Positions 1 through 7,759 are shown, counted from the first letter of the stretch. The stretch is DNA of 56,324 nucleotides from an uncultured Myxococcales bacterium (GCA_937949945.1 CALFEQ010000114.1:1-56324); one strand, 5' to 3'. Notes: a model not told the origin generated them from the letters alone. A program made the numbers and translations.

Positions 1-539
1 GTCCAGGCTTCGGAGCTGGCGGGCTGCTTCTGAACCACAACGCGACGAAGGGAGTTCGCGTTCGTAGCGGAGTGAAGGCGAGCGGCCCGGTTCTGCAGCA
101 CAACCCGTCGAAGGGGGTTCGGGTGCGTAGCGGGGTGAAGGCTGGTCCAGGCTTCGGAGCTGGCGGGCTGCTTCTGAACCACAACGCGACGAAGGGAGTC
201 CGCGTTCGGAGTGGAGTGAAGGCTGGTGCTGGCTATGGAGCGAGCGGGCTGCTCCTGAACCACAACGCGGCGAAGGGCGTCCGCGTGCGTAGCGGGGTGA
301 AGGCGAGCGGTCCGGTGCTGCAGCACAATCCGTCGAAGGGGGTTCGCGTTCGCAGCGGGGTGAAGGCGAGCGGTCCGGTGCTGCAGCACAATCCGTCGAA
401 GGGGGTTCGCGTTCGCAGCGGAGTGAAGGCGAGCGGTCCGGTTCTGCAGCACAATCCGTCGAAGGGCGTCCGCGTGCGGAGCGCAAATACGGCCGGCGGG
501 ATCCGAATGATTCACAATCAGGAAGTGACGCGCGTGTGA
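1..539 (+). CDS. tandem-repeat HN-motif protein, 5' end outside window
   Basis: The reading frame is open from the first full codon (base 3) to TGA at 537-539, so the gene starts upstream of the window. The visible 178 residues are almost entirely repeats of two related units. A 27-residue unit carries GLLLNHN, then KGVRVRSGVKA; a 21-residue unit carries SGPVLQHNPSK, then the same KGVRVRSGVKA. The order is long (partial), short, long, long, short, short, short. The tail (ANTAGGIRMIHNQEVTRV) keeps one more HN motif. The product is strongly basic, without Cys, Asp or Trp in the visible part. The in-frame GTG at 72 lies inside a repeat and is unlikely to be the true start. A TPR protein gene begins 13 bases downstream and is probably co-transcribed. 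I recall short basic peptides ending in NHN-type motifs in other bacteria, but cannot name a family. A multi-core peptide precursor or a nucleic-acid-binding or structural repeat protein are both possible. Confidence 0.75.
   Translation, partial: PGFGAGGLLLNHNATKGVRVRSGVKASGPVLQHNPSKGVRVRSGVKAGPGFGAGGLLLNHNATKGVRVRSGVKAGAGYGASGLLLNHNAAKGVRVRSGVKASGPVLQHNPSKGVRVRSGVKASGPVLQHNPSKGVRVRSGVKASGPVLQHNPSKGVRVRSANTAGGIRMIHNQEVTRV
3..482 (+). repeat. in-frame 63-bp and 81-bp coding tandem repeats
   Basis: Seven units (the first partial) of 63 or 81 bp encode the repeats of the left-edge protein. The last three 63-bp units are almost identical at DNA level, and synonymous differences are few. This indicates recent expansion by slippage or unequal recombination. 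The unit lengths are multiples of three, so copy-number change keeps the frame. Confidence 0.9.
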
Positions 540-552
540 GGGAAGACGAACG

Positions 553-1722
553 ATGAGCATGGCTTCGTCGACCGCGGACGTGAACGACGAGGAGCGGGAG
601 ATCGCCGAGGCGAACCGTCTCCACGACGCCGCCGACGAAGCATCGAAAGCAGGGGACCACCGGCGCGCCGAGGAGCTGTGCCGACGAGCGCTGGCCGTCT
701 TCGAGCGTATCGACGGCGAGAGCTCTCCCGACGTCGCGAACCTCTCGATCACGCTGTCACGCATCCTCGGCGATGTCGGCGATCGCGCCGGGGCCGTCGA
801 GGCGGCGCGCCGAGCATGGGACATCTTGGAGCCGATCCGGGACGAGGCGCCGGAGATCGTCCAGCTCCGGCTCATGGCCGTTCAGCAGCTCGGGGTGGCG
901 CTGCGCGAGGCGGGCGACTTCCGTGCGGCGCGCCCTCTTCTGCTCCGCGCCGTGTGTGACGCGGAGGCGCGCTTCGGGAAGGACAGCGTCGAGCTCGCGC
1001 TGGCGCTGAACAACCTCGGGATCCTCTGCAAGTACACGAGCAGGTACGAGGAAGGGCTCGACGCCTATCGTCGGGCCCTCGCGATCCTCGAACGGGAGCT
1101 CGGCCCCTCACACCCCGACCTCGCGTCGATCTATCACAACCTCGGCGGCCTCGAGCATCACCGCGGGCGGTTCCGCGAGGCTGCCGCCTACGCCGCGCGC
1201 TCGCTCGAGATCCGCGAGGCGGCGCTCGGTCCGTCGTCGCCGCTGGTCGCCGCCGACGCAGCCGCGTACGCCGCGATCCTCGCCGAGCTCGGCGAGGAGG
1301 AGAAAGCGCGCGCTCTCTACATGCGAGCGCACGAGATCTTCCTCCGCGTCTACGGCGAACGGCATTACGAGATCGCGATGAACACGCACAACCTCGCGGC
1401 GCTCGATGCGTCCGTCGGACGAATCGACGAGGCCGAGGCGGGGTATCGGCGCGCGATCGAGCTGTTCACCGGTGCGGTCGGAGAGGATCACCACGACACG
1501 GCGCTCGCACACTACAACCTCGCGGACCTCCTCTTGCAGCTCGGTCGGCCCGACGAGGCGCGGCCGCATTGCGAGCACGCGCTCCGAGTGTTCGATCACA
1601 CCTTCGGGAAGAAGCACCCGCACACGGTCTCGGCGACCGAGCTCCTCGCGAAGCTCGGCGGCCGCCGCGCGGCAGCCAAGCGACCCGCGGGCCGCAAGGC
1701 GAAGAGCCGGCGCCCCGAGTGA
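553..1722 (+). CDS. tetratricopeptide repeat protein (kinesin-light-chain type)
   Basis: This is a 389-residue soluble protein with no signal peptide or membrane segment. From about residue 20 to 365 it is built of TPR pairs of the kinesin-light-chain type. Recurring blocks are A-L-A-I-L/F-E followed by H-P-D-A and Y-H-N-L, with 42-residue spacing, as in YRRALAILERELG and YRRAIELFTGAVG. The C-terminus is a basic tail rich in Lys, Arg and Ala. TPR arrays of this type bind partner proteins; the ligand cannot be told from the sequence. The ATG at 553 follows a purine-rich GGGAAGACGAACG leader and starts 13 bases after the stop of the HN-repeat protein, so the two genes are likely one transcript. 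The TPR protein may scaffold or process the repeat protein, which is inference only. Confidence 0.85.
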   Translation: MSMASSTADVNDEEREIAEANRLHDAADEASKAGDHRRAEELCRRALAVFERIDGESSPDVANLSITLSRILGDVGDRAGAVEAARRAWDILEPIRDEAPEIVQLRLMAVQQLGVALREAGDFRAARPLLLRAVCDAEARFGKDSVELALALNNLGILCKYTSRYEEGLDAYRRALAILERELGPSHPDLASIYHNLGGLEHHRGRFREAAAYAARSLEIREAALGPSSPLVAADAAAYAAILAELGEEEKARALYMRAHEIFLRVYGERHYEIAMNTHNLAALDASVGRIDEAEAGYRRAIELFTGAVGEDHHDTALAHYNLADLLLQLGRPDEARPHCEHALRVFDHTFGKKHPHTVSATELLAKLGGRRAAAKRPAGRKAKSRRPE

Positions 1723-1724
1723 TT

Positions 1725-1747
1725 GCGCGCGCGACCGTGGCGCGCGC
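1725..1747. terminator. bidirectional hairpin between convergent genes
   Basis: An 8-bp perfect GC stem (GCGCGCGC at 1725-1732 and 1740-1747) with a 7-base loop fills the whole gap between the convergent TPR and lipoprotein genes. There is no T-tract, so termination by this hairpin alone is inferred from position. Confidence 0.5.
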
Positions 1748-2041
1748 TCACTCTTCGAGGTCGAGCTGGACCGAGCAGCGCGCGCTGTTGTCCGGTGCGA
1801 TGTCGCACTTCTTGATGCGCGAGTCGCGATTGTCGACCTGCTCGGACTCGCGGCAGTTGGTCTCGCTGCCGTTCGGCTGGACGTCGCACACGATCAAGCG
1901 GTGGTCGTCGCCCGAGAGTTGCGAGTGGTACCAGACCTTGTTCGTCGACGTGTAGCCGAAGTGGAGCAGCTTCGGGGCACTGCAGCCCGAGACCCCGAGG
2001 GCGACGACGAGCAAGACGAAGATCGAGATCGCGCGGTTCAT
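1748..2041 (-). CDS. small predicted lipoprotein
   Basis: A 97-residue product beginning MNRAISIFVLLVVALGVSGC. This is a classic lipoprotein signal with lipobox VSGC at residues 17-20. The mature part has three further Cys residues (VCDVQPNGSETNC, KKC and ARC contexts), a W-Y pair and an acidic tail. ATG at 2041 is chosen over an in-frame TTG at 2056 because it places a basic residue directly before the hydrophobic core. It is the third of a run of small, related minus-strand genes (2662 to 1748) sharing a layout of aromatic strand, charged turn, VC-containing strand and acidic end. Function unknown. Envelope location is well supported by the signal. Confidence 0.75.
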   Translation of the reverse strand: MNRAISIFVLLVVALGVSGCSAPKLLHFGYTSTNKVWYHSQLSGDDHRLIVCDVQPNGSETNCRESEQVDNRDSRIKKCDIAPDNSARCSVQLDLEE

Positions 2042-2052
2042 GCACCCACCTC

Positions 2053-2451
2053 TCAAGCTCCACCTCCGGGAGGCGCCGGCGTGGACGTGGGAGCCGGCTG
2101 CGGTGGCAGCACCGGCGGCGGCGCGGGCGCGGGCGTCGGGGTCGGGCTCGGCGGCGTGACCGACGTCTGCGCGGGTGGAGGCGCCGCTGGGCCGTCCCAG
2201 CGGTGGCCTTGCTTCGAGCTTTCGTAGTCGATCTCTTCGCAGACGAACGTGTCACCGGCGCGGTGGCAGGTCCAGACCTCGTCGGTCTGCCAGAAGAAGA
2301 ACAGCGCCGCGCGCAGCGAGATGGTCTGGACCTCGAAGTCGTTGTACGTCGGGTGCGCGTCGACCGCGTGGATCTGGCGCGCCATCACGCATCCCGGCGC
2401 GGTGACGAGGAGCAAAGCGGCGAGCGCGAGGACGGACAGGCGGCTCTTCAT
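2053..2451 (-). CDS. predicted lipoprotein with Pro-rich tail
   Basis: A 132-residue product with an N-terminal signal (MKSRLSVLALAALLLVTAPGC) and Cys at residue 21. The lipobox APGC is less canonical than its neighbour's. A short globular part (about 25-85) has FFFWQTDEVW, TC and VCEEIDYE strands resembling the adjacent small lipoproteins. Residues 88-132 are almost only Pro, Thr, Ala, Gly, typical of a cell-wall-spanning linker. The start ATG overlaps the stop of the upstream broken paralogue as ATGA, indicating former or actual translational coupling. The stop lies 11 bases before the ATG of the next lipoprotein gene. Function not recognised. Confidence 0.7.
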   Translation of the reverse strand: MKSRLSVLALAALLLVTAPGCVMARQIHAVDAHPTYNDFEVQTISLRAALFFFWQTDEVWTCHRAGDTFVCEEIDYESSKQGHRWDGPAAPPPAQTSVTPPSPTPTPAPAPPPVLPPQPAPTSTPAPPGGGA

Positions 2452-2662
2452 CGGAGCTCCACGTCGTAGACGGCGCACTCCGAGAGCTGACCGTCCGTGC
2501 ACGCTTGCACGCGCCCAGGTCGTAGCGCGGGCCCTTCTGGACGACGAAGAACAGCTCGTCCTGCCGGACCGTGTAGTCCTGGACCAGACGCGGCCCGCGG
2601 CCGGTCGCTGCAGCCACGCAATCGTCGAACGTTCCTCGGGCCGATTCCATGGCGGCTTCCAC
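2448..2662 (-). pseudogene. frameshifted paralogue of the small lipoprotein genes
   Basis: Two minus-strand frames together encode one product resembling its two downstream neighbours. The first frame gives ESARGTFDDC, then DELFFVVQKGPRYDLGACK. The second gives ACTDGQLSECAVYDVELR and a TGA overlapping the next gene's ATG (ATGA). The frames join across one missing base at about 2505-2512, within the direct repeat GCGTGC-AA-GCGTGC. In addition there is no signal peptide: an in-frame stop lies at 2669-2671, just upstream of the GTG (2662) or ATG (2650). The gene therefore looks 5'-truncated and frameshifted. A sequencing error could explain the frameshift but not the missing signal. Confidence 0.55.
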
Positions 2663-2733
2663 GCCTCTTCAAACGGCCGGCGGTCACCGTCTTCTCCGTG
2701 GCGCGCAGGCGCCGACGAACAGGAGACGAAACG

Positions 2734-3330
2734 ATGACCATGTCGACCGAGATTCAGGACAAGCCGAAGAAGATGCTCCCCCCGCCGCGCAACGGCGTGG
2801 ACACGCCCGCGCTCCTCACCACGATCAACGCGGTAAGGGAGCAGCCGGAGCTCGCGAAGTTCCAGTTCCGGGCGAAGAACCACTGGATCGCAGGGACGCA
2901 CAGCCAGACGCGGATCGAGTCCTTCTCCGGCGCAGGCGGGGAGCACGAGCGCAAGGCCACGTTCCGCTACGACGGCGATCACCCCGCGGTCCTCTGCGGA
3001 GCCGACCAGGGCCCGACGCCTGTGGAGTTCCTCCTCCACGCCCTTGCGACGTGCCTCACGGCCGGCATCGCGAACATCGCCGCCGCGCGCGGGGTCACGC
3101 TCACGGAGGTCGAGTCCACGGTCGAGGGCGACATCGACCTGCGCGGCATCCTCGGCCTCTCCGACGAGGTGCGCAACGGCTACCAGCAGCTCCGCATCTC
3201 GTTCCGAATCGCGGGCGACGCGCCGCGCGCGAAGCTCGAGGAGATCGTCGAGCAGTCGCGCCGTCGATCGGCCGTGTTCGACGTGCTCACGAACGGCACG
3301 TCCGTCGTCATCGAAGTGGACGCTCGCTGA
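2734..3330 (+). CDS. OsmC family protein
   Basis: A 198-residue protein of the OsmC/Ohr fold. OsmC family members reduce organic hydroperoxides through a Cys pair. The core runs from about residue 44 to 198. It contains the family helix GPTPVEFLLHALATC with Cys107 in the expected peroxidatic region, and the VFDVLTNGTSV strand near the end. The second redox Cys is expected just before VFD, where the sequence reads RRSAVFD. Its partner could instead be Cys88 or none, so peroxidase activity is uncertain. ATG at 2734 has a good ribosome site (AGGAGACGAAACG). The flavin oxidoreductase gene at 3357 follows after 26 bases, so the pair may be co-transcribed. Confidence 0.8.
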   Translation: MTMSTEIQDKPKKMLPPPRNGVDTPALLTTINAVREQPELAKFQFRAKNHWIAGTHSQTRIESFSGAGGEHERKATFRYDGDHPAVLCGADQGPTPVEFLLHALATCLTAGIANIAAARGVTLTEVESTVEGDIDLRGILGLSDEVRNGYQQLRISFRIAGDAPRAKLEEIVEQSRRRSAVFDVLTNGTSVVIEVDAR

Positions 3331-3356
3331 GCGCGGCGCACGAGCGGAGGCGGGTC

Positions 3357-4607
3357 ATGGCCGAGCGGCGTACGCACACGCTCGTGATCGGCGGGGGACA
3401 GGCAGGCCTGGCGATGAGCCGCTGCCTGTCCGATCGCCGCATCGATCACGTCGTCATCGAACGCGGTCGGATCGCCGAGCGCTGGCGCAGCGAGCGCTGG
3501 GACTCGCTCCGCACGCTGACGCCTCGATGGATGAGCCGCCTCCCGGGGCTGCGGGTCGCGGGGGAGGACCCCGACGGCTTCATGACGATGATGGAGGTCG
3601 CACGTCTGCTCGAGGGCTACGCGGCCTCCTTCGACGCTCCCGTCGAGACCGGCTGCGAGGTGCGCTCCGTGCTCGCGCGCCCCGGCGGCTTCATCGTGCG
3701 CACGACGAAGGACGACTGGGTCGCGGACGTCGTGGTGATCGCCACTGGTCACTGCGACGTCCCGCACGTCCCCGAGCTGGCGACGAGCCTGCCGCGGGAC
3801 GTGAAGCAGCTCACGGCCTCGTCCTACCGCCGGCCCGGCGATCTGCCGGACGGCTCCGTGCTCGTCGTCGGCGCGGCGGCGTCCGGCGTCCAGATCGCGG
3901 AGGAGGTCCTGGCCTCCGGACGTCAGGTCATCCTCGCCGCTGGGAAGCACACGCGAGTGCCGCGCAGCTACCGCGGCCGGGACATCATGTGGTGGCTCGA
4001 CGCGATGGGCGCGCTCGACGAGCGCATCGAGGCGATGCCCAATCCGGCGGCCGCGCGCCGCCAGCCCTCGCTACAGCTCGCCGGTCGCCCCGGGCTGCCG
4101 CTCGACCTCCAGCGGCTCGCCCAGCGCGGCGTTCGCATCGTGGGGACCGCCGCGAAGGCGAACGGGACGAGCATCCGGTTCGCCGGCGACCTCGCGAAGA
4201 CGACGGGCGACGCCGACGCGAAGCTCGCGCGGCTGCTCGACCGCATCGACGCGTTCGTCGATTGCTGGGGGATGCGCCCGCTCGTGGGCCCTCCGGACCG
4301 CCCGGCGCCGATCGCGCTCGGCGCCCGCACGGTCGACCTCGATCTCCGCCGAGAGCGTGTTTCCACCGTCATCTGGGCCTGCGGGTACCGGCGTCGCTAC
4401 CCGTGGCTCCACCTGCCCGTGCTCGATCCCGACGGCGAGATCGCGCACGCGGGCGGCGTCACGCGCGTCCGAGGTCTCTACGTCCTCGGGCTGCAGTTCA
4501 TGCGGCGCCGTTCGTCGAGCTTCATCGACGGCGTGGGCAAGGACGCCGCCGAGCTCGCCGACCACATCCAATCCCATTTCCGTTCGGGCTCGCGCGCGGC
4601 GGCCTGA
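3357..4607 (+). CDS. flavin-containing monooxygenase-like NAD(P)/FAD oxidoreductase
   Basis: A 416-residue two-dinucleotide-fold flavoprotein of the FMO/CzcO-like group. The FAD fold is at residues 7-35 (VIGGGQAGLAMS, ending in an acidic E). A second GxGxxG-like fold occurs at about 179-187 (LVVGAAASGVQIAEE) for NAD(P)H. The motif ATGHCDVPHVPE sits between them and the C-terminal IWACGYRRRYPWL region completes the FAD site. Such enzymes oxygenate small nucleophiles or reduce quinones. The substrate is unknown. The ATG at 3357 is the first before the fold and has GGAGGCGGGTC upstream. It sits between the OsmC gene and a second, truncated flavoprotein gene, and all three run in the same direction with gaps of about 26 bases. 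Confidence 0.82.
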   Translation: MAERRTHTLVIGGGQAGLAMSRCLSDRRIDHVVIERGRIAERWRSERWDSLRTLTPRWMSRLPGLRVAGEDPDGFMTMMEVARLLEGYAASFDAPVETGCEVRSVLARPGGFIVRTTKDDWVADVVVIATGHCDVPHVPELATSLPRDVKQLTASSYRRPGDLPDGSVLVVGAAASGVQIAEEVLASGRQVILAAGKHTRVPRSYRGRDIMWWLDAMGALDERIEAMPNPAAARRQPSLQLAGRPGLPLDLQRLAQRGVRIVGTAAKANGTSIRFAGDLAKTTGDADAKLARLLDRIDAFVDCWGMRPLVGPPDRPAPIALGARTVDLDLRRERVSTVIWACGYRRRYPWLHLPVLDPDGEIAHAGGVTRVRGLYVLGLQFMRRRSSSFIDGVGKDAAELADHIQSHFRSGSRAAA

Positions 4608-4632
4608 GCGAAGCGTACGAAGGAGCTTCCCG

Positions 4633-5448
4633 ATGTTTCGAACGACGAGCCCTCTCCGATCTCGATACGACGTCGTGGTCGTCGGCGCGCGATGCGCCGG
4701 CGCCGCGACTGCGATGCTGCTCGCGCGCCGAGGGCTCCGCGTCCTCGCCGCGGACCGCGGATCGTACGGCGCCGACGCTTTGTCGACGCACGCGCTGATG
4801 CGCGGCGGGGCGCTCCAGCTCCATCGCTGGGGCCTGCTCGACAGGATCGTCGCCGGCGGCACTCCGCCCATCCGAACGGTGTCGTTCTACTACGGCGACC
4901 GCGAGGTGGTCGTCCCCATCCGCGCGAAGGGCGGCCTCGACGCGCTCTTCGCGCCGCGGCGTACGCTGCTCGATCGCGTGCTGGTGGACGCCGCGCGCGA
5001 GGCCGGCGCCGACGTGCGGCACGGCCTCGACGTCGTCGACGTGCTTCGTTCGGGCTCCGGCGCCGTCGCCGGCGTCGAGCTCGTCGATCGCGAGGGGCGG
5101 CTCGTCCCGGTCGGCGCGGATCTCGTGATCGGCGCCGACGGGCTTCGCTCGCGCCTCGCCGATCGCGTGGGCGCGAAGACGTACCAGACGGGCAGGTACG
5201 CCACCGCGATCGTCTACGGATACTGGTCGAGCATCGCCGCGGAGGGCTACTCGTGGCTCTATCGGCCCGGCGTCGCGGGAGGCGTCATCCCGACCAACGA
5301 CGGCGAGTCGTGCGTCTTCGTCGCGGTGCCGCCACGACGGTTCCTCGACGAGTGGAAGGGTCGCGACCTCTCTTCCGCGTTCATGGGCGCGATCGCCGAG
5401 CTGTCTCCGGCGCTCGCGACCACGCTAGAGGGCGCGAAGCGGAGCGGC
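4633..5448 (+). pseudogene. FAD-dependent oxidoreductase, 3'-truncated
   Basis: The N-terminal 270 residues are a group-A flavoprotein (geranylgeranyl-reductase or halogenase-like). They include VVVVGARCAGAATAMLLARRG, DALSTHALMRGG, DLVIGADGLRS and the YGYWS...YRPGVAGG strand. Homologues I know are about 400 residues and continue with a GDAGYFKDPxTAHG block that binds FAD. Here, just after EGAKRSG (about 5448), the sequence becomes the antisense of a BTAD regulator gene. The frame stays open through it to 6324 with low-complexity residues. The enzyme has lost about a third of its length, including the second FAD-binding motif, and is unlikely to be active. ATG at 4633 follows a GAAGGAGCTTCCCG leader. 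Confidence 0.7.
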
Positions 5449-5865
5449 GAGATCGAGCCCCTCGAGGAGCTCGCCGCGGAACGCCTCGGCGGATCGCTCG
5501 AGGACGTCGAGCGGGATCTCGTCGATCGGCTTGCCGGCGAACGTGCGCCGCAGCTCGAGCACGTCCACGCGAGCGCCGAGCGGGGCGAAGGCGACGCGCT
5601 CCCGATCGGCGATGATGCGCGACGCGCCGGCGTCGTCGACGATCGCCCGGAGCTTGCTCAGGCTCCATCGCAGCGCGCCGCGGCGGTCGTCCGCGACGTC
5701 CCAGAACAGATCGCAGAGCCGCTCGCGCCGGTGCTCACGATCGGTGAGGGCGAGATACGCGAGCAGCGCGCGCGTCTTCTTCGAGTGCGGCAGGGCGACG
5801 GCACGCCCCGCGCGCAGCACTTCGAGCTCCCCAAGCAGTCGGAGCTCGAGCGGAGCGTCGGTCAT
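5425..5865 (-). pseudogene. BTAD/SARP-type transcriptional regulator, 3'-truncated
   Basis: The 146-residue reading frame starts as an OmpR-type winged helix of the AfsR/SARP class (LELRLLGELEVLRAGRAVALP, then KTRALLAYLAL). It continues into the bacterial transcriptional activation domain (RGALRWSLSKLRAI, then FRGELLEGLDL). Family members have at least another 100 residues of BTAD helices, and often ATPase and TPR parts. Here the match ends at LLEGLDL (about 5450), and seven unrelated residues lead to a TAG at 5425-5427. The DNA-binding half remains, so a truncated product might still bind DNA. It is divergent from the methyltransferase gene at 5991, the natural target of such a regulator. 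The gene tail was lost at the same junction that truncates the flavoprotein. Confidence 0.65.
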
Positions 5866-5990
5866 GATCCCGGCAGGCTAGCACGCCTCCCTCGCGCGAT
5901 TCGACGCCGGCGATTCCACGGTGGCTCCAACGCGGCCTCCCACGCGCCGACCGCATCGTTTGCCTCGTCACCCGAAAGGAGAAGATCATC

Positions 5991-6785
5991 ATGGCATTCT
6001 CGTGTCCCCAGGGCTTCGACGTGGCACGGCTCCGTGCGGCCGTGCGCGAGACCTACGAGCGCGTCGCGCAGGATCCGCACGGCGAGTTCCACTTCCACCG
6101 CGGCGCCGAGTACGCCGTGCGGCAGCTCGGTTACGACCGCTTCGAGCTCGCGTCGCTGCCGGCGCTCGCCACGGACGCCTTCGCCGGCGTCGGCAACCCT
6201 CACCGCGCCGGGCCGATCCACGAGGGCGAGACCGTGCTCGATCACGCGTGCGGTGCAGGAATGGACCTGCTCGTGGCGGCGCGACGCGTCGGCCCGCGCG
6301 GTCGGGCGATCGGCGTCGACATGACGAGTGGAATGCTCGCGCGTGCCCTCGCGGCGGCGATCGCGGCGGGCCTCGACGATCGCGTCGAGATCCGTGAAGG
6401 CGTGTACGAGGCACTGCCTCTCGAGACCGGCAGCGTCGACGTCGTCATCTCGAACGGCGTCCTCAACCTCGCCCCGGACAAGCGGGCGGTCATGCGCGAG
6501 ATCGCGCGCGTGCTCAAGCCGGGCGGGCGCCTCCATCTCGCCGACGTCGTCGTGCAGCGAGAGCTCACGCTCGCCGCACGGAGCGATCCGGAGCTCTGGG
6601 CGGCGTGCATCGCCGGAGCGCTCCCCGAGCCCGAGCTGTACCTGCTCGCCGCCGAGGAAGGCCTCGTGGACGGTCGCATCGTCGAGCGCTATGCGGCCTT
6701 CGAGGGGACGTCAGCCGACCGGAAAGTCTCTCGGGATCTCCGCGTGTGCGGCGTGACGTTCTTCGCGTCGAAGCCCGCGGCCTGA
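5991..6785 (+). CDS. SAM-dependent methyltransferase, ArsM/UbiE-like
   Basis: A 264-residue class I methyltransferase. The SAM-binding motif I is VLDHACGAGMDLL (82-94). Asp110 in IGVDMTSGML is the usual ribose ligand, and NGVLNLAPDKRAVMREIARVLKPGG holds motifs III-IV. The N-terminal region (YERVAQDPHGEFHFHRG) and the late Cys206 in AACIAGAL resemble arsenite methyltransferases, which use three to four Cys to bind As(III). Cys5, Cys87 and Cys253 are also present, but the full ArsM Cys set is not clearly matched. Methylation of another small molecule is equally possible. The ribosome site GAAAGGAGAAGATCATC directly precedes the ATG. A truncated BTAD regulator gene lies head-to-head upstream. 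Confidence 0.8.
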   Translation: MAFSCPQGFDVARLRAAVRETYERVAQDPHGEFHFHRGAEYAVRQLGYDRFELASLPALATDAFAGVGNPHRAGPIHEGETVLDHACGAGMDLLVAARRVGPRGRAIGVDMTSGMLARALAAAIAAGLDDRVEIREGVYEALPLETGSVDVVISNGVLNLAPDKRAVMREIARVLKPGGRLHLADVVVQRELTLAARSDPELWAACIAGALPEPELYLLAAEEGLVDGRIVERYAAFEGTSADRKVSRDLRVCGVTFFASKPAA

Positions 6786-6845
6786 GGGCGGACGACCGGC
6801 ACGCCGTGCTCGCCCTCGAGCGGGCCCGGAGCCTCCTCGTCCGGT

Positions 6846-6888
6846 GGGGGCCGGATGGTCGCCGGGTAGCCCGGAGCCTCCGGCCCCC
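6846..6888 (+). terminator. long GC hairpin after methyltransferase gene
   Basis: A perfect 10-bp stem (GGGGGCCGGA at 6846-6855 with TCCGGCCCCC at 6879-6888) encloses a further CCGGG/CCCGG pairing. It stands 60 bases after the methyltransferase stop. No T-tract follows. The rest of 6786-7000 shows nothing else I can name. Confidence 0.4.
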
Positions 6889-7000
6889 CAGCGGACCGCC
6901 TGTGCCGCCCGGACCGACCCCATAGAGCGCCGCGTCATGCCTGACGTCACCCAGGCGAACGACTGGAGCCGGGGGCCGTCCGCGCCTACTGTTCACGGAC

Positions 7001-7759
7001 ATGCGGCTTGCTCGTCCCATCTTTCGCCCCACCACGATTATTGGGTGCGTGCCCGCCGGTCTCGTCGCCTGCGGGAGCGACTCGAGCCCGCCCACGAACG
7101 AAGCGGGGCGCGACTCGGGGCCGGACGGCTCCCTTCCTCCGCCTACGCCGAATGCCGACGGAGGGGCCGCCCCCGGGCCGACCGACGGAGGCCCGGACTC
7201 GGGCAAGGTGCTCGAGGACGGCTTGCTCGATCCGGTTCCGTACACGTCGCGCGCGGACGGCCCGTTCCAGGGCGTCTCGTTCGGCTCGTATTTCCACTTC
7301 GAGGACTGGGAGGACGGCGAGCTGAGCACGCCCGGGGTGACCGCGAGCAGCACGACGCTCGGCACGTCCTTCGGCGTCTCGCTCGTCGATTCCGTCGACG
7401 AGGACGACGGCGTCGTCGACGGGAAATGTTCGAAAGTGGGCGGAGCCTGCAACAGCGCGTACGGCGCCGGTACGATCGAGTTCACCTTCGACGCCGCGGT
7501 GCTCGGCGGCCTGCCCACGCACGTCAGGATCGCGTGGACGGACGGAGCGCCGGGCCGTGACGCCACGTTCGAGGCGTTCGATGCGGACGACGTCTCGCTC
7601 GGGACGCGGACCGTCGAAAAGGCCGGCGACGAGAGCAACGCGGGCACGGTCGCGGAGGACCCCTTCTTCGCCGTCGTCCACGCCGCTGGCGTGAAACGCA
7701 TCGTGGTCAAGAGCTCGGCGGGTGGCGTCGAGGTGGAGCACCGCACGTATGGCCGCTGA
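7001..7759 (+). CDS. secreted lipoprotein of unknown function
   Basis: A 252-residue product. The signal peptide ends in a lipobox LVAC (Cys24) followed by GSDSS. A linker rich in Pro, Asp and Gly covers residues about 25-70, the style common in myxobacterial surface lipoproteins. The remaining 180 residues are predicted beta-rich and acidic, with FHFEDWEDGELSTPGV, TIEFTFDAAVLGGLPTHV and an ending VKSSAGGVEVEH. This arrangement resembles choice-of-anchor beta-sandwich domains, but I cannot assign a family. The gene is flanked by non-coding gaps on both sides and looks monocistronic. Confidence 0.7.
   Translation: MRLARPIFRPTTIIGCVPAGLVACGSDSSPPTNEAGRDSGPDGSLPPPTPNADGGAAPGPTDGGPDSGKVLEDGLLDPVPYTSRADGPFQGVSFGSYFHFEDWEDGELSTPGVTASSTTLGTSFGVSLVDSVDEDDGVVDGKCSKVGGACNSAYGAGTIEFTFDAAVLGGLPTHVRIAWTDGAPGRDATFEAFDADDVSLGTRTVEKAGDESNAGTVAEDPFFAVVHAAGVKRIVVKSSAGGVEVEHRTYGR

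Noticed and set aside
233..454. Minus-strand open frame across the repeats
   Set aside because: It is the antisense of the repeat array, open only because the 63-bp units repeat the same stop-free antisense. It has no start context and ends with the array.
3..482. CRISPR-like appearance of the 63/81-bp repeats
   Set aside because: Units are contiguous without unique spacers, keep one reading frame and translate into a consistent motif.
2053..3039. 328-residue version of the Pro-rich lipoprotein
   Set aside because: The upstream half is antisense to the OsmC gene. The signal peptide begins only at 2451.
4633..6324. 563-codon fusion of flavoprotein and downstream sequence
   Set aside because: After about 5448 the frame is the antisense of the BTAD gene and then overlaps the methyltransferase gene. 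The residues are low-complexity, so it is read-through after a deletion, not a fusion protein.
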